Source: JAPORK01 sp026710285 (GTDB lineage Bacteria; Pseudomonadota; Gammaproteobacteria; Pseudomonadales; Endozoicomonadaceae). Taken from it: a stretch of DNA of 64,000 nucleotides. A program made the translations under genes and the position numbers. Under the pieces are notes generated by a model. It saw nothing but the letters and a program-made list of their open reading frames with translations, was not told the DNA's origin and made no database searches. Position 1 is the first letter of the stretch, and every line of letters begins with the position of its first letter. The stretch is taken from NCBI GenBank assembly GCA_965201045.1, contig OZ241746.1:5332001-5396000 (forward strand), in the 5' to 3' direction. Below are positions 39,119 through 48,756 of the stretch, in pieces.

Positions 39119-39270
39119 TATATTATCAACACTTCGGACAGTTTTCGTAACCTGTTGATTTTAAAAGGATTTTATCTTTACCTCGCTAAAAAGAATATCT
39201 TTATGAATCAATGGCTTATAGTTTTATCCATAGTAGATTTTTAAAAATTGTCCGAAGTATTGATATTATA
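39119..39270. repeat. Short inverted-repeat element
   Basis: The arms at 39119-39145 and 39244-39270 are inverted copies over 27 bases with three mismatches (core ACTTCGGACA / TGTCCGAAGT). The ~98 bases between encode nothing. A further arm-like fragment occurs near 28910-28938. The size and structure suggest a small non-autonomous element. Confidence 0.5.
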
Positions 39271-39290
39271 ACTCAATTAGTTAAAACATA

Positions 39291-39515
39291 TAGTCACATT
39301 TTTTGAGCTCAGCTTCTTTCTTGTTCTAAAAATTTTATCTTCTGCTGAATACACCAATCTTTACTGAACGCACGTGAGTTGCAGGACCCCTACTTTCACA
39401 GGAATGATGAGTCTGTGCCTTTGCCCACGGTTTATACCAAAAAGGCTGGTATATTCAATAATAGGCAACCTGCCGGGATAAAAATAAGAACTTAAAAAAT
39501 GTGACTAAAAGACAG
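39291..39515. repeat. Dispersed repeat, copy 3 (palindromic form)
   Basis: The left arm TAGTCACATTTTTTGAG and the right arm, read inverted (CTGTCTTTTAGTCACATTTT), mirror each other for ~70 bases, down to CTGAATACACCAATCTTT against TTGAATATACCAGCCTTT. The centre holds a TTTCACAGGAATGATGAGTC segment, related to the 63.7 kb copy. Homology with the 12.7 kb copy continues past 39515 to about 39580. Confidence 0.6.
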
Positions 39516-39824
39516 GGTCATTTCGACAGAGATTCCATATTCTTATACATAAGCATTTAATTGGATGTGAAAAAATTTAGAAATTTTTCTGGATTCCTGC
39601 GTAAACAGGAATCCATTGGTATTTACAGTATATTTTCTATAAGATCATACACACCGCAGATACTTGCATAAGAGCATGCAATCTCTACCGGAATGACGAG
39701 ATTATTTCAGCACCAGCAGCTTAAAAGCAAGGATTTTTATTATTCAGTCAAAAACTCCGAACCAGAATGTGTGTGGTAGCATCCCTATTGTTATTCAATA
39801 AAAAAAGTACAATTAACTTGTCTT

Positions 39825-40247
39825 TTACTGTTTGGCTTTCTTTAATTCCTGCACTGTTTTTAACTGTGCTGTTGCTTCTGCAAGCTGGATGGCAGCCTTA
39901 CCATAATCAAACTCACCCTTTTGCGTAAGCAGTTGACGGGCTGCTTCCTGTCTGACTTCTTCTGCGGCAGCTTCATCTAAATCTTTTGCTCTTAACGCAA
40001 TATCAGCCAGGATTTTAATTTCAGTGGGTAGAACCTCCAGATACCCACCGGAGAGATAAAATACGTGATCTTCTCCATCAGCAGTTTTTAAATGGACAGG
40101 TCCTGCAGCAATAGCGGTTAGCAGCGGAGCATGTCCCGGGTAAATACCCAGCTCTCCTTGCTCGCCTGTTACTGTCATCCAGGTAATTTCTCCGGAATAC
40201 AGTGCTTCTTCCGCACTGACAATATCACAGGTGACTGTTTTTGTCAT
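39825..40247 (-). CDS. atpC: ATP synthase epsilon subunit
   Basis: 140 residues from ATG 40247 (AAGGG upstream); a longer frame to 40277 overlaps the end of atpD and lacks similarity. The N-terminal beta-sandwich (CDIVSAEEALYSGEI, GELGIYPGHAPLLTAI, YLSGGYLEV) is followed by a helical hairpin. It couples and regulates F1. It is the last gene of the atp operon, followed by a ~1 kb repeat-rich gap. Confidence 0.97.
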   Translation of the reverse strand: MTKTVTCDIVSAEEALYSGEITWMTVTGEQGELGIYPGHAPLLTAIAAGPVHLKTADGEDHVFYLSGGYLEVLPTEIKILADIALRAKDLDEAAAEEVRQEAARQLLTQKGEFDYGKAAIQLAEATAQLKTVQELKKAKQ

Positions 40248-40277
40248 ACTGATACACCCTTCTGCTGCTGATAGCAA

Positions 40278-41669
40278 TTAAATAGACTTTGCATTTTCGA
40301 CAACTTCATCAATAGTGCCCGTCATGTAAAACGCCTGTTCAGGTAAAGCGTCGTGTTTTCCGGCTAATATCTCTTTAAATCCGCGGATGGTTTCACTCAG
40401 AGGAACATATTTACCCGGACTCCCTGTGAACACTTCAGCAACAAAGAAAGGTTGAGAAAGAAAACGTTCAATTTTACGAGCACGGGAGACTACTTTTTTA
40501 TCACTGTCAGAGAGTTCATCCATACCTAAAATAGCAATAATATCTTTTAATTCTTTATAACGCTGTAATACAGATTGCACTTCCCGAGCCGTATCATAGT
40601 GATCCTGCCCAATAATTAACGGGTCAAGCTGACGTGAGGTTGAATCCAGCGGATCAATGGCCGGATAAATGCCCTTTGCAGCAATGTCTCTGCTTAAAAC
40701 GACAGTGGCATCCAGGTGAGCAAACGTTGTTGCCGGTGACGGATCGGTCAGATCATCGGCTGGAACATAGACAGCCTGAATGGAGGTAATCGATCCTTTC
40801 TGTGTAGATGTAATGCGTTCCTGTAATAATCCCATCTCTTCTGCCAGTGTTGGCTGATAACCTACCGCAGAGGGCATACGACCAAGTAGTGCAGAAACTT
40901 CAGTACCCGCCAGCGTATAACGATAAATATTATCGATAAATAGCAGTACATCACGTCCTTCATCACGGAAATTTTCAGCCATCGTCAGACCCGTCAGAGC
41001 AACCCGTAGACGGTTACCGGGCGGTTCATTCATCTGACCATACACCAGTGCAATTTTATCCAGTACATCAGACTCTTTCATTTCATGATAAAAATCGTTG
41101 CCTTCTCTGGTACGTTCACCAACACCGGCAAAGACAGAATAACCTGAATGTTCTATCGCAATATTACGAATCAGTTCCATCATGTTAACCGTTTTACCGA
41201 CACCGGCCCCACCAAACAGACCAACTTTACCACCTTTTGCAAAAGGACACATCAGGTCGATAACTTTAATTCCGGTTTCCAGCAGCTCATCATTTGCTGC
41301 CTGTTCGGCAAATGAAGGTGGACTACGATGTATGGGCATGGTCGCTTTTGCAGGAATCTCGCCCTGTTCATCAATGGGCTGACCTAATACATCCATAATA
41401 CGACCCAGTGTTTCTTTACCCACAGGAACATTGATTGGAGCACCTGTATTAACCACCGACATTCCACGGGATAACCCCTCAGAAGAACCCATCGCAATGG
41501 TTCTGACTTTACCATCACCAAGCTGTTGCTGCACTTCTAACACTAATACCGGCTGATTCGCATTTTTTGTCTCCACCTTAAGCGCATCATAAATGGCAGG
41601 GAGATGGTTACGTTCAAACTGAACATCGATAATGGCACCAATAATTTGGGTTATCTGGCCACTACTCAT
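40278..41669 (-). CDS. atpD: ATP synthase beta subunit
   Basis: 463 residues. Catalytic subunit of F1. Walker A GGAGVGKT at residues 153-160, VGERTREGNDFYHEM, the DNIYRYTLAGTEVSALLGRMPSAVGYQPTL region, and ALVYGQMNEPPG. DNIYRYTLAG differs slightly from the usual DNIYRFTLAG (Phe to Tyr). Otherwise typical in length and motifs. Confidence 0.99.
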   Translation of the reverse strand: MSSGQITQIIGAIIDVQFERNHLPAIYDALKVETKNANQPVLVLEVQQQLGDGKVRTIAMGSSEGLSRGMSVVNTGAPINVPVGKETLGRIMDVLGQPIDEQGEIPAKATMPIHRSPPSFAEQAANDELLETGIKVIDLMCPFAKGGKVGLFGGAGVGKTVNMMELIRNIAIEHSGYSVFAGVGERTREGNDFYHEMKESDVLDKIALVYGQMNEPPGNRLRVALTGLTMAENFRDEGRDVLLFIDNIYRYTLAGTEVSALLGRMPSAVGYQPTLAEEMGLLQERITSTQKGSITSIQAVYVPADDLTDPSPATTFAHLDATVVLSRDIAAKGIYPAIDPLDSTSRQLDPLIIGQDHYDTAREVQSVLQRYKELKDIIAILGMDELSDSDKKVVSRARKIERFLSQPFFVAEVFTGSPGKYVPLSETIRGFKEILAGKHDALPEQAFYMTGTIDEVVENAKSI

Positions 41670-41744
41670 AAATAAATCCTCAAAGCTGTTAATTTAGTTG
41701 TTGGGTGGTTATTCCAAAAAAAGAGTAATACACGTATTGTAAGG

Positions 41745-42605
41745 TTATACAGCACTGGCACCACCGACAATTTCTGATATTTCCTGCGTGATTGCTGCCT
41801 GTCTTGCCTTGTTATAAATTAGCTGCAAATCATCCATCAGGTCGCCTGCATTATCGCTTGCGCTTTTCATGGCAACCATACGTGCTGCCTGCTCGCAGGC
41901 GTGATTATCAATAACAGCCTGATAGATTTGAGTTTCAATATAACGTTCCAGCAAGCCTGCCAGCAATGTATCAGCATCTGGTTCATAAATATAGTCCCAG
42001 TATTTACCAGGCATATTAATGTCCAGAGGAGGTAAAGGGAGTAGTTGCTGTATCTGCGGGGTTTGCTTCATGGTATTTTCAAACCGGTTGTAAGCAATAT
42101 ACAGTTTGTCGATAGCACCTTCATCAAATTGCTGTAACATAACTGTAATAATACCGATTAAATCATTAATCAGTGGCTTTTCAGCAATATGTGGCTGAGC
42201 GGCTAAAATATCTCCTCCCAGCGGGGTGAAAAACGTAATCGCCCGGTTACCTAAAAGGCATAAGCTGCTGTCTATATTCTTGTCTTTTCGTGCGACCATT
42301 GCCTCAACAACAGATCGGAACAGATTAATATTTAATCCGCCACACAACCCTCTGTCAGTAGAGACCACAATAAAACCCACACGCTTAACTTCTCTTTGCA
42401 CCATGTAGCGATGTTTATATTTTGAAGAAGCTTTTGCAAGATGACCAATTACCTGACATATACTATCTGCATAGGGTCGTGACTGCTCCATAGCCAGCTG
42501 TGCTTTACGCATTTTAGAAGCAGCCACCATTTCCATTGCTTTGGTGATTTTCTGTGTGCTTTTTATGCTGCTGATCTTGGTTCTAATCTCTTTTGCTTGC
42601 GACAT
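41745..42605 (-). CDS. atpG: ATP synthase gamma subunit
   Basis: 286 residues. Central rotor shaft of F1. N-terminal AKEIRTKISSIKSTQKITKAMEMVAASKMRKAQ and C-terminal ARMVAMKSASDNAGDLMDDLQLIYNKARQAAITQEI-SEIVGGASA form the coiled coil; the middle has STDRGLCGGLN. Six bases after atpA. Confidence 0.98.
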   Translation of the reverse strand: MSQAKEIRTKISSIKSTQKITKAMEMVAASKMRKAQLAMEQSRPYADSICQVIGHLAKASSKYKHRYMVQREVKRVGFIVVSTDRGLCGGLNINLFRSVVEAMVARKDKNIDSSLCLLGNRAITFFTPLGGDILAAQPHIAEKPLINDLIGIITVMLQQFDEGAIDKLYIAYNRFENTMKQTPQIQQLLPLPPLDINMPGKYWDYIYEPDADTLLAGLLERYIETQIYQAVIDNHACEQAARMVAMKSASDNAGDLMDDLQLIYNKARQAAITQEISEIVGGASAV

Positions 42606-42611
42606 GGTCGG

Positions 42612-44159
42612 TCACCATGTCCGTGTTTTTTTGAATTTTGGGATTAAAGACTTTAACTGCTCCTGAATTTCATCACTGAGTTTACCGCTTGTCTCTATCT
42701 CATTGAGGATCGGTTTATGTTCTGCTGTCATAAAAAATAGCAGTGCACGTTCAAATTCAGTGATTTTGCTGACCGGGATATCTTCCAGCAAGCCTTCATT
42801 AACAGCAAACAGTACCACTGTCATTTCTGCAACACTCAGCGGCTGATACTGTTTTTGCTTCATTACTTCAGTAACACGCTTACCATGCTCAAGCTGTTTG
42901 CGGGTTACATCATCCAGATCGGATGCAAACTGTGCAAAGGCAGCCAGCTCTCTGTACTGTGCCAGCGCAAGACGAATACCGCCGCCTACTTTTTTGATGG
43001 CTTTTGTCTGTGCTGCCCCTCCAACACGGGATACTGAGATTCCGGCATTCATTGCCGGACGAACACCAGCATTAAACAGATTGGTTTCCAGAAAAATCTG
43101 CCCGTCTGTAATGGAGATAACATTGGTTGGTACAAAAGCAGATACGTCACCTGCCTGTGTTTCAATAATAGGTAAAGCGGTTAAAGAACCGGTTTTACCC
43201 GTTACTTTTCCATCGGTTATTTTTTCTACATACTGTGCGTTAACCCGTGCCGCACGTTCGAGCAGGCGGGAATGTAGATAAAAAATGTCACCGGGATAAG
43301 CTTCCCGTCCGGGAGGACGCTTTAGCAACAGTGATATTTGCCGGTAAGCCCAGGCTTGCCGGGTCAGATCGTCGTAGACAATTAATGCATCTTCACCTTT
43401 ATCACGGAAGTATTCACCGATGGTACAACCGGTAAATGCAGACAAATATTGCATTGAAGCAGCTTCTGCTGCACCAGCTGCCACCACAATGGTGTGCTGC
43501 ATAGCGCCATGCTGTTCAAGCTTTTTAACCACGTTGGCAATGGAAGATTGTTTTTGTCCAATCGCCACATAAATACATTTAACACCTTTATCTTTTTGAT
43601 TGATAATCGTATCAACGGCCAGTGCCGTTTTACCGGTTTGCCTGTCTCCGATGATCAGTTCCCGTTGTCCGCGTCCAATGGGTACCATGGAATCTACTGT
43701 TTTATAGCCTGTCTGCAAAGGTTCAGAAACAGACTGACGGGCAATAACTCCAGGTGCTATCTGTTCAACAGGTGCGGTTTTATCTGCAGTAATTTCACCT
43801 TTAGCATCTATCGGATTTCCCAGTGCATCGATAACACGACCCAGCAATGCTTCTCCTACCGGTACTTCAAGAATCTTTTCAGTGCAATAAACCGACTGAC
43901 CTTCTGCCAACTGTTTATAGTCACCGAGTATAACGGCGCCCACTGAATCCTGTTCCAGGTTTAACGCCATGGCATAACCACCATTTTCCAGCGCAAGCAT
44001 CTCGCCGTACATGACATCATCAAGTCCGTGGATGCGTGCAATACCGTCGGAAAGCGTGGTGATAGTTCCTTTGTTTCTGGGTTGCGGTGTTAAATCAAGT
44101 AATTCAATACGCTGCTTGATAATATTGCTAATTTCAGAAGGATTTAACTGTTGCTGCAT
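42612..44159 (-). CDS. atpA: ATP synthase alpha subunit
   Basis: 515 residues from ATG 44159 with GAGGAAC just upstream; the TTG at 44171 lies in the ribosome-binding site and is rejected. Regulatory nucleotide-binding subunit. Walker A GDRQTGKT at 171-178, then SRVGGAAQTKAIKKVGGGIRLALAQYRELAAFAQFASDLD. Normal length. Confidence 0.99.
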   Translation of the reverse strand: MQQQLNPSEISNIIKQRIELLDLTPQPRNKGTITTLSDGIARIHGLDDVMYGEMLALENGGYAMALNLEQDSVGAVILGDYKQLAEGQSVYCTEKILEVPVGEALLGRVIDALGNPIDAKGEITADKTAPVEQIAPGVIARQSVSEPLQTGYKTVDSMVPIGRGQRELIIGDRQTGKTALAVDTIINQKDKGVKCIYVAIGQKQSSIANVVKKLEQHGAMQHTIVVAAGAAEAASMQYLSAFTGCTIGEYFRDKGEDALIVYDDLTRQAWAYRQISLLLKRPPGREAYPGDIFYLHSRLLERAARVNAQYVEKITDGKVTGKTGSLTALPIIETQAGDVSAFVPTNVISITDGQIFLETNLFNAGVRPAMNAGISVSRVGGAAQTKAIKKVGGGIRLALAQYRELAAFAQFASDLDDVTRKQLEHGKRVTEVMKQKQYQPLSVAEMTVVLFAVNEGLLEDIPVSKITEFERALLFFMTAEHKPILNEIETSGKLSDEIQEQLKSLIPKFKKTRTW

Positions 44160-44176
44160 GTTGTTCCTCAAATAAA

Positions 44177-44710
44177 TCAGGCTGTTATTGTATCAGCCAG
44201 TTGATTTAACGTTGCTCTTAATGAACCATCATATATCCAGTTGCCTGCACATATTTTTATGCCGCCGATTAAAGATGGATCAATGGCTGTTTGCATATTT
44301 ATTTTTTTTGCTAGGCGCTTGCTTAAGTGTTCAGTTAACTGACTTAACTGTGATTCGCTGAGCGGCGTTACTGATGAGACAGTTACATCTACTTCCCGGT
44401 GATGCAATTGTTTAAACATTAAAAATTGCAGTGCAATCCAGGGCAGTAAACACAGACGGTTATTTTCAGCGAGTACCTTCAATAAACTGATGGCTGCTTC
44501 ATTTATTTCATCAGCTAAAATGCGTGTTAAATACTCAATATACTGCTCAGAAGTAAAGTGCGGACTGGTTAACAGTTGTTGTATTTTAGGATCAGAAACA
44601 GTATGACTCATAACCCGCAGCATCTGTTCCCATTGTTCTATACACGCATGTTCCACAGCATAAAGAAAAGCGGCTTTAGCATAGGGACGAGCGCAGGTGA
44701 GTAATTCCAT
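44177..44710 (-). CDS. atpH: ATP synthase delta subunit
   Basis: 177 residues. It joins F1 to the peripheral stalk. N-terminal RPYAKAAFLYA and C-terminal DPSLIGGIKICAGNWIYDGSLRATLNQLAD match the OSCP/delta family. It lies 17 bases before atpA and 11 after atpF. Confidence 0.97.
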   Translation of the reverse strand: MELLTCARPYAKAAFLYAVEHACIEQWEQMLRVMSHTVSDPKIQQLLTSPHFTSEQYIEYLTRILADEINEAAISLLKVLAENNRLCLLPWIALQFLMFKQLHHREVDVTVSSVTPLSESQLSQLTEHLSKRLAKKINMQTAIDPSLIGGIKICAGNWIYDGSLRATLNQLADTITA

Positions 44711-44721
44711 ATTTTCTTCCC

Positions 44722-45192
44722 TTACAGTTTTGCAACGATTTTGTCAATCATCTGCTGATCCACAGGATCGTTGATATATTCACTAACAACCCGGGAAGCA
44801 CCTGCTGCAACCAGTTCAGCCATCTGCTTTCTGAGTGCATCTCTGACTTGTATGGTCTCTTTAGCAATTTCATTCTGCGCTTTTTCATGCAGACGATTGG
44901 CTTCTTCCTGTGCACGAACTTTTGCTTTATCTATAATTAAGACGGCATCCTTGTGTGCCTTCTCAATAATTGTTTTTGCCTGGTGTTGTGCTGCAAGAAT
45001 GTGTTCGTCCGCAGTCGTTCGTGCAGCTGCTAATTTTGCATTGGCCTTGCGTGCAGCTATCAATCCGTCAGCAATTTTTTGTTTGCGTTCATCCAGTGCT
45101 TTTATCACTGGCGGCCAGACATATTTCATGCAAAACCATACAAAAATAACAAAAGAAACACTTTGGCCTATTAATGTAGCGTTAATGTTCAC
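44722..45192 (-). CDS. atpF: ATP synthase b subunit
   Basis: 156 residues. One N-terminal membrane helix (TLIGQSVSFVIFVWFCMKYVWPPVI) and a long charged coiled coil (ALDERKQKIADGLIAARKANAKLA) that forms the stator. Standard length and text. Confidence 0.98.
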   Translation of the reverse strand: MNINATLIGQSVSFVIFVWFCMKYVWPPVIKALDERKQKIADGLIAARKANAKLAAARTTADEHILAAQHQAKTIIEKAHKDAVLIIDKAKVRAQEEANRLHEKAQNEIAKETIQVRDALRKQMAELVAAGASRVVSEYINDPVDQQMIDKIVAKL

Positions 45193-45244
45193 GGTCTAAA
45201 ATTCCTACAGCTTTACTGTTTTATTCTGCTATTTTATGATGTTT

Positions 45245-45499
45245 TCAGGAAACTAAAGCAACAAAAGGATTAGCAAAGACAAAGTACAATGCAATACCTA
45301 CACCAATCATTGCAACAGCATCCAGAAGCCCGGCTACAATAAACATTTTAACCTGTAAAATAGGTGCAATTTCTGGTTGCCTTGCAACACCTTCAAGAAA
45401 TTTACCTCCTAAAATAGCAAACCCTATTGCGGTTCCAATCGCTCCAAAACCAATTAAAATGGCAACAGCAATAATAGTTAATCCTACAACAAGTGACAT
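45245..45499 (-). CDS. atpE: ATP synthase c subunit
   Basis: 84 residues, two membrane helices with the polar loop ARQPE. The ion-binding carboxylate is Asp60 (GLLDAVAMIGVG), and the Gln/Glu/Ser set of sodium-type rings is absent, so the ring should carry protons. Confidence 0.98.
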   Translation of the reverse strand: MSLVVGLTIIAVAILIGFGAIGTAIGFAILGGKFLEGVARQPEIAPILQVKMFIVAGLLDAVAMIGVGIALYFVFANPFVALVS

Positions 45500-45591
45500 A
45501 TGTTTCCCCTCTCAATTAATTTAGTGTTAATGTTGTTTATCATAATTTAGGTAAAATATTTCTGTTGTGCTTAAATTTTTACACCCTCTGT

Positions 45592-46461
45592 TCAGTGTGA
45601 CTCCTGCGCCATACTCACGTAAACAATAGTTAACATCATAAAGATAAAAGCCTGTAAAATAATAACCAAAATATGAAAAACTGCCCAGACAAAATGTAAT
45701 GGTAACTGATAATACCCAATTAATGCTATCAAAATAAAAATTAGTTCGCCAGCATATAAGTTTCCAAATAAACGCAATGCTAAAGATATCGGTTTTGCCA
45801 GCAAAGTGATAGACTCAAGGACTATGTTAACAGGGATCAGTAAAGCCTGTACAGTAACATTTTTATTATGAAACGGATGCAGGGTCATGGATATAATGAA
45901 TCCGCCAACCCCCTTTGCTTTTACAGAGTAAGCAATGATCAGCATAAAGACACTCAGCGACAAGCCAATGGTAATGTTGGCGTCAGTTGACGGTACAATG
46001 CGCATATGATGAATACCTGCCCAGCCCGCTACACCGGGAATCCAGTCCACAGGAATCAGATCGAGCAGGTTCATTAAAAAGATCCAGACAAAAATCGTCA
46101 GTGCCAGCGGCGCAATTAATCTGCTTTTACCATGAAAAGTATCTTTTACATTAATGTTTACAAACTCCACAACCATTTCAACAAAATTTTGCCAGCCCGA
46201 GGGGATGTCAGCTGTCATTCGTTTTGCAGCAAACCGGAACAGCAGGATAAATACCAGTCCTGCTAAAATTGACCAGGTGAGTGAATCAAGATGGATTGCC
46301 CAAAATCCCATTGCCTTAGCTTCTGCTATATTGTGTGCAATTGTATACAACGGTTTTGTGAGTACAGTTCCATCCGCCCTCTGATAACCTGCTGGTAAAC
46401 AACCATAGGTTAAATGGCTGAGATGGTGAAGAATATAACTTGTTGCATTATCATATGCCAT
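45592..46461 (-). CDS. atpB: ATP synthase a subunit
   Basis: 289 residues, about five to six membrane helices. It provides the proton half-channels. Conserved TLLAKPISLALRLFGNLYAGELIFILIA includes the essential Arg. Asp/Asn-rich FLMNLLDLIPVDWIPG matches the family. AGAGGC precedes the ATG. Confidence 0.98.
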   Translation of the reverse strand: MAYDNATSYILHHLSHLTYGCLPAGYQRADGTVLTKPLYTIAHNIAEAKAMGFWAIHLDSLTWSILAGLVFILLFRFAAKRMTADIPSGWQNFVEMVVEFVNINVKDTFHGKSRLIAPLALTIFVWIFLMNLLDLIPVDWIPGVAGWAGIHHMRIVPSTDANITIGLSLSVFMLIIAYSVKAKGVGGFIISMTLHPFHNKNVTVQALLIPVNIVLESITLLAKPISLALRLFGNLYAGELIFILIALIGYYQLPLHFVWAVFHILVIILQAFIFMMLTIVYVSMAQESH

Positions 46462-46518
46462 TTGGGTATTTTGCCTCTGTTTACTTTGATACCAAAATCA
46501 TGTTGATAATTATCTTAT

Positions 46519-46983
46519 TTAATTCAGCCTGTTCCGTTGTGTGTACGTAAGCGTTTTACAACTTCTGGCATCAGATAAGTGGCTTGTATTGGTCATTGAT
46601 TTTAGATGAGAAGACTTGCGTAACAATAAAGGAGCAAACCAAAAAAGTAACTGTCCTGTTGCAAATGAAAGCATAAACGCAGCTGCATTTAACGAGCGGA
46701 CACAACTGAAAGCCGCCGCAAAACCTGAAAACGTTAACAACATCTTAATAGCCTCTCCCGTATAAAAATCTTTCAATATCTCTTTTGAAAATTTGGCACC
46801 ACGGTGACGAAACAGCTTCTTTGCAAAATAGAGCTGTGGCAATATAACCAGCGCAGCGCCGAGTAGCACAGAATAAGCAGCGGCGATACCAAAAAATATC
46901 AAAGCCACAACTGCAATAATTCCCAATACTACCCCTTCAAAAATAAATAAGTAATGTGTAGAAGGTCTGTTCACCTGTTTCAA
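46519..46983 (-). CDS. atpI: ATP synthase protein I
   Basis: 154 residues with four hydrophobic segments (EGVVLGIIAVVALIFFGIAAAYSVLLG, then FSGFAAAFSCVRSL, FATGQLLFWFAPLLL). AtpI helps c-ring assembly or ion supply. It is the first gene of atpIBEFHAGDC, 57 bases before atpB. The C-terminal ~35 residues are longer and more polar than usual. Upstream, in place of the common parAB genes, lies the secreted paralog family. Confidence 0.9.
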   Translation of the reverse strand: MKQVNRPSTHYLFIFEGVVLGIIAVVALIFFGIAAAYSVLLGAALVILPQLYFAKKLFRHRGAKFSKEILKDFYTGEAIKMLLTFSGFAAAFSCVRSLNAAAFMLSFATGQLLFWFAPLLLRKSSHLKSMTNTSHLSDARSCKTLTYTQRNRLN

Positions 46984-47311
46984 TCCATTTTGTAGCTTGT
47001 TTTTCCATTATACTGTCTGATCTGTTTTAGCTAAAGTTTTTTGTACGCTGCAAAGAAAAATAGTTACTACTTTTAAACAATAATTCCAGTGTAAAACTTT
47101 AATCAACTTCTCTTACTATTGTTTTACAGAGATAAAAAATTTGACAGACTTCACCGTTATACTACTTTGTGTGAAGTCCCACAGGAGTTAATAAAAGTTA
47201 AAATAGCAAAAATAAAAAAAGCGACTAATCAGAAGAGTAATTATAAAAAAACAGCTTATTTTAAATAAAATTATAATAAGTAAAACTGCGGGTAATATAC
47301 ATTATGGTACA

Positions 47312-47340
47312 TTTTGTACAGCCAAATAAATTAATATAAT
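47312..47340 (+). promoter_or_regulatory. Conserved promoter of paralog 1
   Basis: TATAAT at 47335-47340 lies 21 bases before the ATG, preceded by TTTTGTACAGCCAAATAAAT. The same block, with TATAAT at the same distance, stands before the other two paralogs. Conservation in three copies supports a real promoter; the -35 is poor. Confidence 0.65.
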
Positions 47341-47361
47341 CAAGCGTTAGGGTAGTTATTA

Positions 47362-48756
47362 ATGAAATTAAAAACAGGCAAACAAATTTTTTACTCAATC
47401 TTTGTTTTATTGTTGTCTTCTGTGCAGGCAGCTGCCATGTTCAGCAATAATACGCAACCGGTAGAAATTCAGAACAATACGGGGCAATTCACTGAAATAA
47501 CCAACCAACCGGTGGCTGTTACAGGCTTCAATTCGGAGCTGGCAAATCATGAATTAAGAATAAGTGCTGGTCAAAAAAAACAGAGCGCACTGATGGAGGT
47601 AATCAAAAAGCTTGACTGGGCTGACTTTGAATGGTCCCGACTCAAAGACTACTTACTACATCATATGTTTGAGCTTCCAACAGGATCGTCAGTATCTCTT
47701 GAATCTCAGCGGTACAAAGTTACTTTTCTTGAAATGACACAGGGAAACGATGGAGAGGAAATTATTAATAACATTGTGGCACAAATTGTCCGTCACTGTT
47801 CACTGCAAAGCCATGAGGCTTTCTTTCTGGTATTTAATGCAATACTCAATCATGTCGACCAAAGAAACAGACGCATACATCCAAATGGCAACATAGCTCA
47901 GCAGCTTGAGGCGGCAAACCGGAATTATACAGGTGCTTATTATCAACCTCCAAAATTCAGTATAGTGGAAAATAATCTTGAAATGCGGCATATCACAAAG
48001 TGTTTGGAAGAGCTGCAGTTAATGCAAGACTTATCAATTTTAAATGTCACATTAGTTAATAAGGCTAATGTTTTAGTGCAGCTCTTCCAACATTATTCGG
48101 GTATTAAAGCACCTGTACAGCTTCTCTCAGCACAAAATGTCTCAGTTGCAACTTTTATCAATGCATATCCTGCTGACTTTCAACGGAGCAGGGTTTTTAT
48201 GTGGCTGATCGGACACAGGTTCGACTTTGAGCTAAAGCAAGGTGGTGGTTTTTATCAGGGAGAAGTGGAGCTTCGTCAGGCAGTAAAGGAAAAAATGCGT
48301 GAGTTACATCAAGCAGAATACCTGCAAATTCTGCTGGCTATTATGGCTGTGGATTGCTTTGGATTTAATTATCTGACTGATGGCAAAGCTACCGTTGCTG
48401 CAAAAGTAATAATACCTGTTGTTGATACAATGAGAGAAGATCTGTTTGCTGGTTACACATTAAAACCAGGCTCTACACCAACCTCAATACAATTACTGGA
48501 CTTAAAAGATGTAAATGGTGTTTTTGATCGGGTTGAAGAGATTGCTCGTATAGCAGGAGTGCGAGAAAGTGAATTATACGCAATAAGAAGAGATCACAGT
48601 CACAGCACCAATGAACAAAATTTCAAGATGCTCAGAAGGATTGTTTCCAGTTATGGGTCAAGAAGTGTTCCCCAGATTAAAACAGCCTTTGAAAAACTCA
48701 AACTGCGTGACGGACTGTTACAATTAAGAGCATGGTTTTATGAGCATACAGGTTAA
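47362..48756 (+). CDS. Secreted paralog family protein, copy 1
   Basis: 464 residues with a signal peptide (IFYSIFVLLLSSVQAAAMF). I recognise no named domain. It shares the full length with copies 2 and 3: MK(L/F)KTGK start, DWxxFEWxxLKDYLLHxxF, YKVTFLEMTQGNDGEEIINN, HEAFFLVFNAI, NRNYTG, INAYPxxxQ, FMWLIGHR, GGGFYQGEVELR, FGFNYLTD, DLFAGYTLKPG and a helical end. It looks mostly helical and exported to the periplasm or beyond. Promoter and 3' flank are duplicated as well. It diverges from the atp operon. Function unknown; presence of several copies suggests host-facing use. Confidence 0.8.
   Translation: MKLKTGKQIFYSIFVLLLSSVQAAAMFSNNTQPVEIQNNTGQFTEITNQPVAVTGFNSELANHELRISAGQKKQSALMEVIKKLDWADFEWSRLKDYLLHHMFELPTGSSVSLESQRYKVTFLEMTQGNDGEEIINNIVAQIVRHCSLQSHEAFFLVFNAILNHVDQRNRRIHPNGNIAQQLEAANRNYTGAYYQPPKFSIVENNLEMRHITKCLEELQLMQDLSILNVTLVNKANVLVQLFQHYSGIKAPVQLLSAQNVSVATFINAYPADFQRSRVFMWLIGHRFDFELKQGGGFYQGEVELRQAVKEKMRELHQAEYLQILLAIMAVDCFGFNYLTDGKATVAAKVIIPVVDTMREDLFAGYTLKPGSTPTSIQLLDLKDVNGVFDRVEEIARIAGVRESELYAIRRDHSHSTNEQNFKMLRRIVSSYGSRSVPQIKTAFEKLKLRDGLLQLRAWFYEHTG

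Noticed and set aside
42898..43281. 127-codon plus-strand frame inside atpA
   Set aside because: Antisense shadow of the strongly conserved atpA coding sequence.
47000..47350. Possible replication origin near the atp operon
   Set aside because: Although atp genes often lie near oriC, I see no DnaA-box cluster, dnaA, gidA or parAB here; the block is a duplicated promoter region.
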